Assembly: GCA_019054805.1 (NCBI GenBank)
Contig: JAHQIY010000011.1
Coordinates: forward strand, 997,001-1,061,000
Source: Brachionus manjavacas
Lineage: Eukaryota; Rotifera; Eurotatoria; Ploima; Brachionidae
Reading direction: 5' to 3'
DNA length: 64,000 nt
The translations under genes and the position numbers were made by a program. A model generated the notes under the pieces. It was not told the DNA's origin and searched no databases. It worked only from the letters and a program-made list of their open reading frames with translations. Shown one piece after another: positions 23,569 to 35,221 of this stretch (position 1 is the first letter of the stretch; the number at the start of each line of letters is the position of its first letter).

Positions 23569-24194
23569 GGGTCTAGTCGGTTAGGTGAATCATAGTTCAC
23601 GTATTATCCGAAAAATTCTTGTTCCAAGATTTTGTGAACTATTGGTTCACCCAATTTTTTGTTCAAAATAGAATTAGACTAACGATCGTATTTCTTAATT
23701 TTCTTCTTGAATTGCCTAGTTCTCGAAACTGATATAAAAATTAACAATTAAAGATAGTAATTTTTTGTTTTTTTTTTAATTTGGAGGAGCTTTAGAAACA
23801 GCTTAGCATTTGCTCTGATCTGGTTGACTTGGTATTACTCTTTCCACACAAAACACACAAATGCGCTCTCTACTTAAATCTTTGCCTTTCAGCATTAAAT
23901 AATAAAAATTAAATAGAATTTAATTTGATTTTTCACCTTTTAAGTGTTTGACTTTGGGGAACATAGATTCATATATTTCGCAAAATTTACCTCCTCCGCA
24001 AAACTTTAAATTTTCTAGGTAATTATTTTTACTATCTTATTTTTTATCATTACATTAGCCTTTTTCTAAATAGATGAAGAAATTTCAAAATAGGTGAACA
24101 ATTTTAGATTAGGTCAACTAATAGTTCATAAAACCTGAGAACAAGAATTGTTCCGGTAACAAGTGAATCATAGTTGACCTAAGCGACTAGACCC
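23569..24194. mobile_element. 626-bp inverted-repeat element with 8-bp target duplication
   Basis: It begins GGGTCTAGTC and ends GACTAGACCC. The inverted arms continue imperfectly for about 90 bp with repeated GTGAATCATAGTT/GAACTATT motifs. It is flanked by GAAAAACT on both sides (23561-23568 and 24195-24202), an exact 8-bp target duplication. An 8-bp duplication fits hAT-type or P-type transposition. No transposase is encoded, so it is non-autonomous. Confidence 0.85.
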
Positions 24195-24202
24195 GAAAAA
24201 CT

Positions 24203-24767
24203 TTATTTTCTGCTATCATAAATGCTATCGTTAAGGATCATCATATCACAAACCAAAATTCAAAATTTATAAAAAAAAAACTTTTCATGTTTGCAAAATT
24301 AACTTAAAATTATTATTTTTTTTGAAACTGAAAAATATTTGAAACATCGCACTTTTTGAATATTATTTTAACATTGGATACATTTTGTAATTCAAACACA
24401 CAAAATTAAACCATTTTGATTTTGATTTTTTTTATCTAAAGGAGCTTTGGCTCGGTACAGACCTACAAAAAAAAAATAAAATAATTCTTTTATTAACTTT
24501 TTTTATTTAATTTTATTTTTTTTTATCTAAAGGAGCTTAATACAGATAAAGAAATAATAGATACATAAATTAAATTCAGATTCAACTTTTTGTTAAAATT
24601 CAATTTAAATATAAATTAATTTAGGATCGATTGAAACCCGTAATAACAATAATTAAATTGAAATAATTTAATTTTCTTAGATTATTTTTTTTACTTAATT
24701 TTTCAAAAATTAAAATTAATTTATTAAGAAAACTCTCAAAATTACAATTTTTTTATTTTATTTATTG
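24203..24767. other. AT-rich spacer with LINE-tail fragments
   Basis: GGAGCTTTGGCTCGGTACAG at 24441 matches the tail of the LINE fragment ending near 30.2 kb. A shorter variant (AAGGAGCTTAATACAGA) is near 24532. Nothing else is recognised. Confidence 0.5.
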
Positions 24768-24776
24768 GTTTACCAC

Positions 24777-25299
24777 GGCAACTTGAAGTTCATGATCATA
24801 ATCAAATTATCAAAATTTAATTTATTAAAATCTTAATAAAAATGATATAATTAGATTTATTTAATTTTTTTTAAATTAAATATAAGATGTTTATTATTTT
24901 AATTTAAAAAAAAAACAACAATTAATTGATCTTTAATTGATCCTTCTAAAATTTTTCTTTGAAAACTTTTAAGACCAATTTAAAAAATCGGCATTTAGGT
25001 ATCCAAATTATGGCTCAAATAAACGCTTTAAATGATATTTTATTATCAATTAAATTAAATTACGGCGAAACAAAGTAAAATTTTGTATCGTTAAATTTCA
25101 AAATATTGATTAAGTATTCAATTTACTTCAGATAAAAATTCATATAAAAATTTCTATCTAATTATTGATTAAACAAATAATGTTTAATAAGGTTTAGTCA
25201 TTTATAATTAAAAAATTGAAAAAAAATATCTTTTTATTTAAGTCAAAAACTAAAACTTTTGATTTGAAATTTACAGTTGATCATGAACATTAATTTGCC
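24777..25299. mobile_element. 523-bp Mutator-type MITE, copy 1
   Basis: It starts GGCAACTTGAAGTTCATGAT and ends ATGAACATTAATTTGCC, inverted ends that match with a few differences. GTTTACCAC lies on both sides (24768-24776, 25300-25308), an exact 9-bp target duplication, as usual for MULEs. A diverged copy lies at 42077-42576. It sits about 290 bp before the first innexin gene. Confidence 0.85.
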
Positions 25300-25585
25300 G
25301 TTTACCACGCATTTTTTGTTCAAAATATTTTATTTATATTTTTTTGTTCAAAGATAATTTAAATTTAAAAACCAAATACATCTATGAATTAATATTTTCT
25401 TAATAATTAATTTAACTTTAAGAAGTGTTCGCGGCATAAAGAGCTCTTAATCATTATCAGTTTTATTTTATCATTAAATTTTGATTTTAAAAAATATAAA
25501 TTTATCGCACTTCAAAAAGTATTTAAGATAAGATAAAAAGCTTGTTTCATTTCAAAAAAAAAAGATTTTGAAAAAATTGATAAAA

Positions 25586-26706
25586 ATGATTTTTGAACTT
25601 ATTAGCAATTATGAAACCTTAAAAAGATTTAGAATAGAAGTTTACAATGACGATGGCCGAGTTGAAAAGTTAATCCGTAAATTTTCTGCAATAATGATGA
25701 TTGTGTTTTCATCCATATTCTTGATTGCACCACTGGTCGGCAGTCGAATCAAATGCTGGTGTCCAAATGAATACTCTGACACCAAGTGCAACTATGCCAA
25801 CACTCATTGCTACATTACTAATTTCTATGTCCCAATAAGCAATTCAAGCCATTTACCAAGACGTGAAGAGTTACAGTCTCACAAAATTCTCTACTACCAA
25901 TGGATCCCTTATATTTTCTTGTTACAAGGAGTTGTGTTTTATTTGCCAAATGTGATTTGGAGATGGCTGTACTCTAAGTCTGGATTTGACTTTGACGAAT
26001 GTTTTAGAACACTTCGAAGCGACAACAGTGATCAAAATGATAGCAGCGAAATTGTTACGGTGACTGAAAAGATTGAAAAAATTATTCTAAAAAAAAATAA
26101 TAATTTAAGCAAATTTTTTAACAATGGTTACTATTTGGCCTTTAGTTATTTATTAACAAAAATTTTGTATCTGTCGTCAATTATTTTTCAATTTTATATA
26201 ATTAACAATTGGTTTTTGGACGAATATTACAGAAGTTACAATTGGATTTTTGGCTTTCATTTATTTAATTTGACAGATAGATTTCCACGTAAGCTTTGCT
26301 AAACCAAATATTTTCTCTTTATCTTTTTAAAATTTTAGACATGACTCTATGCAAGTATGAGGTGTTCATTTTGAACGATTTACAGACCCATTGGCTACAG
26401 TGCGTTCTTCCGCTTAATGTCTATCTAAGAAAAGCTATTATGATCATTTACTTTTGGTCAATTTTTTTATTTTGTCTTGTTGTTGGAGACCTGATAGTCT
26501 TCTTTATGTATTTGAGCAATGGAAAGAAGCTTTTTAGCAATTTGATTCAAGACGAAAAGATAAGTGAGGACAGTTTGAGTGAGATCACCAGAAGTTTAAA
26601 TGCAGATGCTTTAGTTGTCATTAAACTGTTAAAATCAAATACAAATAATTTTTATTCATCAGCCATAGCAACTAAACTTTATCATAATAAAAAAAAAATC
26701 TTATAA
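25586..26706 (+). CDS. Innexin (gap-junction channel), first of two
   Basis: Exons 25586-26288 and 26339-26706 give 356 residues. The intron is 50 bp with phase-1 ends, joining FPH|MTLCKYEV. Innexins form intercellular channels and hemichannels in protostomes. Visible features: four hydrophobic segments, the signature YYQWIPYIFLLQGVVFYLP before TM2, and a first extracellular loop with CWCPNEYSDTKC plus a nearby HCYI. The second loop has the paired cysteines in TLCKYEVF and HWLQCVLPLN. The ATG at 25586 was chosen because the upstream in-frame codons begin at a TTG, and it leaves a normal short cytoplasmic N-terminus. The cytoplasmic loop is shorter than in the paralogue at 31.7 kb. The C-terminus is short and basic. 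Confidence 0.95.
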
Positions 26707-27525
26707 AATAATTGTTCAATATCAATAAAAGCTTCCACATAATATGAACATCAACTGAACATCACAAAATAATTTTAGCATTAAAAATATTTTCTAGAAT
26801 TAAAAATATTTAAATTGAATTTAATTTTGAAAAATTTGATATTTTTTTATTTTTGAACGATCGTAGTTCCGAACATACAATAAATAATAAAATAAAAAAA
26901 TAAAGTCTTCCTCAGATTTTAGTCATAAAAAATCCTTGAAAGCATCATCAAAAAATTAATTAGAATTAAATTTCAAAATATTTTTTAGAAATATTATAAA
27001 TTTGTAAGATTTATACTAAAAAAGCCTTTTTTTCTCTAAGCATAATCAAATTTTTAAAGTAAGTTGATTTAAAATTTCAATTTTTTTTGGTAAAACAATA
27101 TCATTAAATTTTATTATGTGTTGCTCACTTTCTGCTTTCCTTGAATTTTTTAATTTTTCAACACTAGACCTATATTCCAAATACATTCTAATAATTATAA
27201 ATATTTTGATTTGATTTAACTGGAAAATAGGTCCCCTGTAAAATAAAACACCCGGGCTTAACTTTCGTTTAGAACATGGGTTAGGGATTTTCAGTTCATG
27301 AGATATTTCAAAAAAACACAAAAAAAACACCAAAAAATGAGCAAAAATTGAGCCTTTTTATATTTCTTTTAAGTATTTTAATTAATAAAACCAAATTCAA
27401 AACTTACGAGGAATTTAAAAATGCTTTTAGTTTTTTATTTTTTTTAAGCAATAAACTGAAAATCTTGGATTAAAAATAATGCATTGCTACAAAACTTTTG
27501 GTATCTTTCGAAGCGGGATCGAAAG
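26707..27525. other. Intergenic, partly unassigned
   Basis: AT-rich. A 95-residue minus-strand frame at 27333-27046 has a GC-richer start (NPCSKRKLSPGVLF) but matches nothing I recognise. It may be transposon debris. Confidence 0.35.
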
Positions 27526-27529
27526 AAAA

Positions 27530-28520
27530 GATCCACACAGGACATGATTTTTTTAGACTTATCCAAACATCCGCACAAGATTTTAAATCCAAAAAGAAAA
27601 TTCCATTAGTATTTATTGATTTTGCCAAAGCATTTGACACAGTACCACACAAAATTATTATTAAAATTCTAAAAGAATACAAGTTTCCAGTGTTCTTAGG
27701 ATACTGGATCCAATTTAACTTAGAAAGCACGTAACGTAACGTAACATTGGTAACAAGGTATTTTTATGTCTTTATAGATTAATCCCTTAATTTTTTGAAT
27801 TTTGCGCAGTTTTTTTTTCAGAACCTTTATTAAGATTAACTGATAGAACTGGAGTATGCATACTTTTTTGACTGGACTGTGATGACAAAAGAGATTCAGC
27901 ATTTGTTGACTTGTTTTTTGGGAACTCTGGAGTTTTGGTTATCATGTCCAACATGTTTTTTTCTATTTGAGAAATTTCCTCTAATTCTTCTTGAATCGCT
28001 AGTTCGCTAAAGTTGATTTTTGCCCGTTCAATCGATGTAAGCCTCTCAGCTTAAGAGCATTTCTCAAATGTCCTTTTTGACTCGATGAACCTCCAGTCAG
28101 ATCTGGACAGATTGTTAGTATGGTCATACATATGGCAAACTAAATTTAACAAAAAGAAATGTGTTGTCATGCATTTTGGAGCAAACAACAGGAAATATGA
28201 TTATCAACTTGGAGGCCTCACGCTAGAAAAGACCACGAAAGAACGCGATCTTGACATTATTGTCACGCCTGACCTCAAGTCAAGTGAACAGGCCAAACGA
28301 GCAGCGGCAAGAGTAACAATGTTGGAAGTCGAATACGACTCACTTTTAAATACTTTTCTTTAAAGTTAGTTGACCTTCTTTTCAAGTCCTTTGTTCGTCC
28401 TCACTTGGAGTTTGCTGTAGGGGCCTGGAATCTTTATCGACGAAGCGATATTGATGTCCTCGACTAAGTTCAGCGAAGATTCTCAAAAATTGTGGAGTTC
28501 GACACAACTTTTTACAAACC
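27530..28520 (+). mobile_element. LINE reverse-transcriptase fragments
   Basis: The first piece reads PLVFIDFAKAFDTVPHKIII (RT domain 2/3). The second piece (28085-28363) reads WQTKFNKKKCVVMHFGANNR and ends as KERDLDIIVTPDLK. The third reads SFVRPHLEFAVGAWNLY. The active-site segment between the first and second pieces is missing, replaced by about 300 bp of other sequence (27730-28030). The copy is dead. Confidence 0.75.
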
Positions 28521-28542
28521 GTGTTGAGGGATATTGGAACAA

Positions 28543-28617
28543 ATAGCAGGATTGGTCTTTGATACCAATCCTGCTATGATTTAATCAATATATAATTGTA
28601 TAATATATTGATTAAAC
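28543..28617. repeat. Two adjacent hairpins
   Basis: ATAGCAGGATTGGT pairs perfectly with ACCAATCCTGCTAT across a 7-base loop. TTTAATCAATATAT then pairs with the inverse ending TATTGATTAAA. The block TCTTTGATACCAATCCTGC recurs near 30260. Confidence 0.85.
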
Positions 28618-28789
28618 TATTTTTAAAGCAATGTTCTAAAAATAGGATTTAAGAAGATATGTAAAAAAAGAAAAAAAGAAAAATATATTTATTTATAGAA
28701 TGTTAAAAAAAAAATTTTAAAAATAGGTGATGTTAAAAAAATGGCCGTACGCTGTTATAGTGGAGCGTCTACGTGCGCGACCACTTGGA

Positions 28790-29330
28790 GACTAGACTCT
28801 CCAACAGCATTTACACTACTACTGTTAGATCACCTAGTATTTTTCTTTTTGAAAGTATTGTTTGATTGAGTCTTTTAAGCTTCTTCAAATAGTTTAGCTC
28901 ACTAAATCTTTTGATGCTTCTTGTAGCTCTTCTCTTTACTTTCTCAAGTGTATCAATATCTTTCTTCAGGTATGGATTCCATACCGAGACAGCAAATTCA
29001 ATATGGGATCGAACGAGACTTGTTTACATTTTTTTAATATTACTCATATCATGGTCATTGAAACCATTTAAAATTTTCCCTAGAACTCTGTTTGCTCTTG
29101 CCGATGACGCACTTATTTGCTTACACCATTTCATATCTGTCTTTACTATGACTCCAATATCTTTCTAATCAGTAGTCTTCATCAACTTGTGGACTTTATT
29201 TTCTTTTGATAAATAATAATCCGTTCTTAGATTATTTCTACCAATTTGCATTTCTTCACATTTCTCATTGTTGAGATTCATCGACCATTCAAGCAAGCTC
29301 AAATGTTATTAGGTCAATACTCTCCAAAAG
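28790..29330 (-). mobile_element. LINE 3' fragment
   Basis: The minus strand reads SLVRSHIEFAVSVWNPYLKK and then DIDTLEKVKRRATR, the region downstream of LINE reverse transcriptase. Upstream remnants carry KDIGVIVKTDMKW-like sequence. The orientation is opposite to the LINE fragment at 27.5-28.5 kb. The 3' side carries a (GTA)n-like tail near 28815. Confidence 0.75.
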
Positions 29331-29789
29331 GTTTGTAGCGCACGATTCTTAAAAATAAATCCATGCTGACATTTATCACTAAAGAAAATACTGTTTATGA
29401 TACTGCCAAAAAAATGGGGTTTAAATCAAAAAAATATACTAGGACATTTATATAAATTGTTAGCGGCTGGCGCTTTTAATTGTTGATAAAAATAATAAAA
29501 GTCCTAGAATAGCTTAGAACTTAAGTTGCCAGTTTAGTTTATAATTTAAAACTGATTCTATGGTTAGATCCTAAAAGTCATAGAAAATGGCTCCAAATTT
29601 GTTATATTATTTTCTGATTAAATATATTTGATTTTATTGTTATTTTTCCTTTATGAGCTTTTTGCTCTCTTTGTGAATAAACGAATAAAAAATTTATAAG
29701 AATTCTAACTAGTCTTTAAATCATGGCACCTGGTAAACAAAAACAGCTTAGTGACCGACCTCGAACTAGCCGCCATCAAAATCTTTAGT

Positions 29790-30215
29790 AGGATCTATTC
29801 TAGACTATTTTTTTCCTTGCTTGAATCCATTTTCAGATAAAAATATCAAAAAACTACAAGCAATTCAGAATACAGCTGTCAGATCTATCCTTAAGTTAAA
29901 ATATGATACTCCCTCCATCATCGTGCATCACAAAGCTTTAACTAAACAAAAATTACTTACAGTCTCTAATATCGACTTTTTGAGTTTAAAAAGAGATATG
30001 TTGGGACAGGACTGAATTCTAGTCATTCTAGTTCATTGATTGTCAGACTTGTGGGTTTCGTATCAAGATACAATGAATACCCAACTAATTCAATAAGTCT
30101 TTTTAACTTTCTTTTCATTTTAATTTTGATTATTTTACTTTATTTTGATTTTTATTTTAAAATTTTTTCTGAGGAAGCTCTAGCTCGGTACAGAAAATTG
30201 TTTATATCATTTTTA
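29790..30215 (+). mobile_element. LINE C-terminal fragment with tail
   Basis: The 29821-30015 frame reads NPFSDKNIKKLQAIQNTAVR and then ILKLKYDTPS, a typical non-LTR C-terminal region. A coding remnant and a T-rich 3' region follow, ending in GCTCTAGCTCGGTACAGA near 30175-30194. That tail is shared with 24441-24461 and, inverted, with 46531-46556. Confidence 0.7.
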
Positions 30216-30229
30216 TATTTTTGATCACA

Positions 30230-31739
30230 TATTGTGTGATCATCGATTTGATAATCAGTCTTTGATACCAATCCTGCATCATAGAAAATGATCATATTTT
30301 CAAATAAATTGTTGAAAAGAGTATTTGTTAGATATATTCGAAATTTTCTATCTATATTTAAAATTGTAGCTATTTTTTCTGTAAATTATTTTCTATTTAT
30401 CTTTTCTTATCTTTTCTTGTAATGTTCTCTATAATCTTATGTTATATGTGTAATGTCTCTATAAATTCTTTTTTCTTAATCAATTGTACCTATAAATGAA
30501 ATTACTCATCTCTTATTAGTTTTTTATACTATTGTACAATTATTTAATTTATTTTTTTATTAATTTCTTATTAATGACAAATTTTTTGGAATTACTTTAA
30601 ATCTACTTAACTCATCAATCTGTATAATCCCTCGTATTCGTCTTGTACCTCAGTTTCGTCTCTGTTAATTTTATTGTAGTTCCTATCTCTCGATTTTTGT
30701 GCAATTAGCTACCATAGATGGCTTCCGAGTAAGCTATCTCCGCAAGCTCGCTTGCTGTAGCTCTTTATTATTATTATTACATATTTAGATTAATTATTTA
30801 TCTAAACCAGTGCTCAATTTGAGTTTTTTTACTGCTTTATTGTTTTGGTCATCTAGATTTCCTCTTGGTAAAATTTTATGAACCATAGAAATAAAAACTC
30901 TGACAAACAAACTTTAACTTACAATCTTTAACAAGAGCTTTAAAATATAAGCTTTTCTAAAAATTTTAAAAATAAAACAATTCTTCATTTATTAATTGAA
31001 ATTTATTTTTTAATTTTTTTAAATTAAAATAAAATTTAGTACCTTTATTATTTTAGAAAATTTTGAAAATATGAGAGAAAAATAAATTGATAAATCGCTA
31101 ATATGTTATTTTTAAATGCAACGCAACTTGATTACAAAAAATTAAACAAAACTTTGATATTGCTGTGGGAAAAATGGCGATAACTAATTTTTAAATAAAA
31201 AAAGGATTTAGCCTTTATTAAAATTTAAAATAAAAAAAATCAAGTAAATTTTAAATATAATTTTTTTAACTGGTTTTCGAAAATCTGTCAGGTTTGGGAC
31301 TAGAATGTTAATTAATTTAGAAATATTTTCTACTTTAGTAAATTTAAAATGTTATCTTTCTTTCAAATAATTTACTTATTCATTTTAACAAAAATTGACA
31401 TCACATGAAAATTTTCCCTTCGTATTATTTATTTCATATTCTATTTCCAAAAATAAATCAAATTATTAATTAAATTATTATAATTTTATTAAATCTATTT
31501 TTTTAACTAGTACAGTGTTTTAAAAATCTTCATTATCAAATTATTTAAATTCAAATTGACCATTTTTTTAAAATTATTTCATTTTATTTAAATTTTTCAA
31601 CAATTCAAATAATGTTATCACTAACAATTAAAATTTTTGAAAATAAGATATTTTTAAGTGTTTGATATGAATTTTATTTTAAGTCTATCTAAAATTTTAA
31701 AAAACTTTTTTATCTTTTTTGTTTTGTTGCTTTTTGAAA
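30230..31739. other. Intergenic, AT-rich, with another LINE-like tail
   Basis: Around 30690-30780 a GC-richer block ends in (TTA)n, as LINE tails often do. The rest, including the region just before the second innexin, shows nothing recognisable. Confidence 0.4.
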
Positions 31740-32911
31740 ATGATTGTAAAAACAATCGAGTCTTATGCAAAGTTAGCCCAGACTAGATTGGAAAAATATG
31801 ATGACGACGACCTAGTCGAAAAGTTGATCCGAAAATTCTCGGCAATAATGATGCTCTTATTTGCCTCTGTATTCGGCTTAAGCCAACTAGTCGGAAATTC
31901 AATTCAGTGTTGGTGTCCAAATGAGTATTCGGGCAGCAGATGCGCTTACGCTGAAACTTACTGCTACATCACCAATCTTTACGTTCCAATCAACAACTCA
32001 AGCCATTTACCAAGACGTGAAGAGCTACAGTCGCACAAAATTCTTTACTATCAATGGATACCTTTTATATTCAGTCTACAAGCCATCTTGTTCTATTTTC
32101 CCAACGTAGTGTGGAGAATTTTGAATTCCAAATCTGGATTTGACATCAATGGCTATATAGAAGAGCTCAAAAATGACAATAGTGGTCAAAAAGATAGCCA
32201 AGGAATCAGATTTGTTACACACCATATAGAAACATGTCTGTTGTTCAAAAAAAACTACCAACATAGAGGAAATATTAAAAATTTTGTCCAAAATAGGCTT
32301 TCAATTAGATTTTTCAACAATGGCTTTTACTTGGCTTTTTGTTATTTTTTGACCAAAATTTTGTATCTAGCATCAATTTTTTTCCAAATGTACATCCTTA
32401 ATAACTGGTTAATAGATGAGCACCATAGTTCAAAAACAAATTGGTTTTTTGGCTCTCATTTGTTCAATCTGGAAGAAAGATTTCCACGTAGACCCAGAAA
32501 AAAACATTTTTTTTGTAAATTTTTATTTAAACTTTGTTTTAAGACATGACTTTGTGCAAGTACGAGGTGTTTATTCTAACAGACCCGCAGCTTCACTGGT
32601 TACAGTGCACTCTGCCTATAAATGTCTATTTGAGAAAAGTTTTTTTGATTATTTATTTGTGGCTGATAGTCTTGTTTTTTTTAGTTGTTGGTGATATTTT
32701 CAAATTTGTGATATTTTTGTTCAATGGAAGAAAATTTTTGGCCAGTTTGGTTCAAGAGGAAAAAATAAATGAGGAAAGTTTGGATTATTTGAGTGAAAGC
32801 CTTAAAGCAGATGGTCTAGTTGTTCTGAAGCTGTTGAAGTCGAATACAAATAATTTTAATGCATCAGCCATCGCCACTAATTTGTATCTTATTGAAGCTA
32901 AAAATTTTTAG
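31740..32911 (+). CDS. Innexin (gap-junction channel), second of two
   Basis: Exons 31740-32487 and 32544-32911 give 371 residues. The intron is 56 bp, at the same codon and phase as in the first innexin (FPR|MTLCKYEV region). Signature YYQWIPFIFSLQAILFYFP, four hydrophobic segments, first loop CWCPNEYSGSRC plus YCYI, and second loop TLCKYEVF/HWLQCTLPIN are all present. The cytoplasmic loop is about 15 residues longer than in the first paralogue (HHIETCLLFKKNYQHRG). The shared intron and high identity in both halves indicate a duplication about 6 kb apart in the same orientation. ATG 31740 aligns with ATG 25586. Confidence 0.95.
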
Positions 32912-33218
32912 ATACAATTTAAAATAAATTAGAGTGAAAAATATCCATACTAATTTTTAGGTGATTACCTATTGATCGTTATGATCCAAGCAGACCATGA
33001 TCAATTAAATCAGAAGTACAAAGGCTCTTGATGCTAAGTCCATAATTTTTTTTCAATTTAAATTTATTGTTTTAACATATTTAACACGAAATTAATTAAA
33101 AAAATTAAATTTTGAATCTTTTATTCAAAGATTAAGTCTAGAAATGTTTTCCAAAAGTATAAAATTGTCTCAACAAACTTTATTTTTTAAGACTTTTGGT
33201 ACACTTTGCAGACTTACA

Positions 33219-33432
33219 GGGGTTGTAAAGTTCGTTTCAATTCAGAATAACTTTATAACTAAAAGAGATAACTTACTTTCATAAAATATGTTTAATACAG
33301 TAAAATAATTTTCAGAAATCTCTGCAATTTTCTGCATTTTGCACGCCATTAAAAATTGTTCAAATAAACTATGCAATTAAGACAGTAAAAAATTATCAAA
33401 CTTTTTCTGAATTGAAAAAAATTGTACAACCC
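33219..33432. mobile_element. 214-bp MITE-like element
   Basis: GGTTGTAAAGTTCGTTTCAA on the left pairs with TTGAAAAAAATTGTACAACC on the right, and the stem continues through TTCAGAA/TTCTGAA. Both outer flanks contain TTGCAGA-like motifs. No clear target duplication. Confidence 0.65.
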
Positions 33433-33625
33433 GGGCTTGCAGAGTTTTTGCAGAGACTTTGTTTGGGTGATAAAAGCTCTAAATAAGTTGGTACATTTTG
33501 CTGAATAAGTTTTAAGTCTAAAGAAAAAAGTTTATTCAGTGTTAAATTTTTTTTATTGTTCCAAAATTCAAAACAATGTCCTTGAAAAACTTCAAAAAGA
33601 TAATCTGCTATATATTAGAAATAAA

Positions 33626-33797
33626 GTTTTTTAGTACCTCAAATTTATTAAAATTTACCTCAAATTTATTAAAATTTACCTCAAATTTATTAAAATTTAC
33701 CTCAAATTTAATAAAAGACTATTTTTTTATTAAAAAAGTTTATTAATTTTTTGACAAATTAGAGGTAATTTTTAATAAATTTGAGGTATTAAAAAAC
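33626..33797. repeat. 21-bp tandem repeat inside a foldback
   Basis: CCTCAAATTTATTAAAATTT starts at 33637, 33658, 33679 and 33700. A single inverse copy (AATAAATTTGAGGTATT) lies at 33774-33790. The outer parts, TTTTTTAGTACCTC and GAGGTATTAAAAAA, pair as terminal inverted repeats. Confidence 0.85.
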
Positions 33798-33799
33798 CG

Positions 33800-35221
33800 A
33801 TAGCCTATATATTATATTTTTTTTAATCATCTAAATATTAGAAATTTTTGAAAAAAATTTCACTAACCAAATTTTGGACCAAACTTTTCAAAATTAAATT
33901 TTTCATTTTAACTTCAAATGAAAAATGGAAAGTCTTTCAAAGCCTGAAAAGCCTTTTCAGGATTTCCTATCTAAACGAAAAAATAAAAAGTAACCAAATC
34001 ATCAGCAAAAAGAAGAGAGAATTGGCAGTTTGTTTTATTTCTTTTTGATATGTCATTTATGAAAATGCAGTGGCCCAATTACTTACCCTTATGTAATTCC
34101 TGTTTATTAGGGTATTGACCACAAAAGAGGTGTTTAAAGCATAAAAAAACAGTTATAGATAAAAAACATAATTTTTAACACATGAACAAAAAAAAGTTTA
34201 AGTAAAGAATAAAAATTTTAAAGGTCAAGTCTTGCTTAATAAAAAAAATATCTTTTGTCACGTAAAATATTCTCCAGATCTAAATAACTTTTCAATACTT
34301 TAATTCTAGTCCATTCATTTTTAATTCTAATTTTTTGGAGGCATTGTAAATATCAAAAATTGTCAAATTTTGATATATATTTTTAATTTTATAAAATTAG
34401 TGCATATTTATGAAAAGACTAATTATTATGTTATATTTCGGGAGAGTTTTAATATTTATTTTTAAATATTAATAATGAGTGCACTTATTTTTAGGTAAGA
34501 TGCGTGAAAATAAAAATTATTATTTCACGTAGCTTGTGTGCAAATAAAAAAATTTTATTTCATACCTGAAGAAAAAAAAATTTATTTTCAATTAAGATCA
34601 GTAAGCGGTATAAATTTATTAATTAAGGTCAATAAACATGATTTTGTGCCTCAGAAGATTTTCAAGGATCAAGATAGTAAAGATCAAAATCATGATCACT
34701 AAAGCTGCCATAAAGCTAGATATCCAGTAAAAAAAATATTATTCTATTGCTTATAATATAAAGAAAATGTATTATAGGCAATTCAAATAAAGTTTTTGAT
34801 ATGTTTTTGATATGATATGTAATTCAAATTAAGTTTTAAAATCTTTTGATTGTCACTTGCCAAATCCTTAAAAATTAAAAACAGATGATATATGTATAAT
34901 AGTTTTTTGTATGACCATAAAGTAATTAGCAATAATTTTGTTGTGGTTCGGGTTAAATTAAGAGTAATGATGTCTAAACGTTACATTAATATTTTTTTCA
35001 TTTAAAAATCTAAAAATCAAGAAATGATTTCTTCATTTAATTTTTTTTTTCTTTTTTTTTTGTATTCCAACATATATTATAAAGAAAAAAAATCTTCTTA
35101 ATTATTTTCTAATTACAACCATGGAATAAAGAGAAAAAAAAGTAAAAAAATACATTTATTAAAAACAAAATATTTTGATGAAAAATTTTCAAAAATCTTA
35201 AAAATTACGAGATTGAATGTT
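33800..35221. other. Intergenic, AT-rich
   Basis: Nothing coding is supported. Confidence 0.4.

Noticed and set aside
30036-30224. 62-residue plus-strand frame with a hydrophobic stretch
   Set aside because: It is translated T-rich 3' sequence of the LINE fragment, ending in the shared LINE tail.
32076-32291. Minus-strand and alternative-frame open frames inside the innexin exons
   Set aside because: They overlap clearly conserved innexin coding sequence and are shadows.
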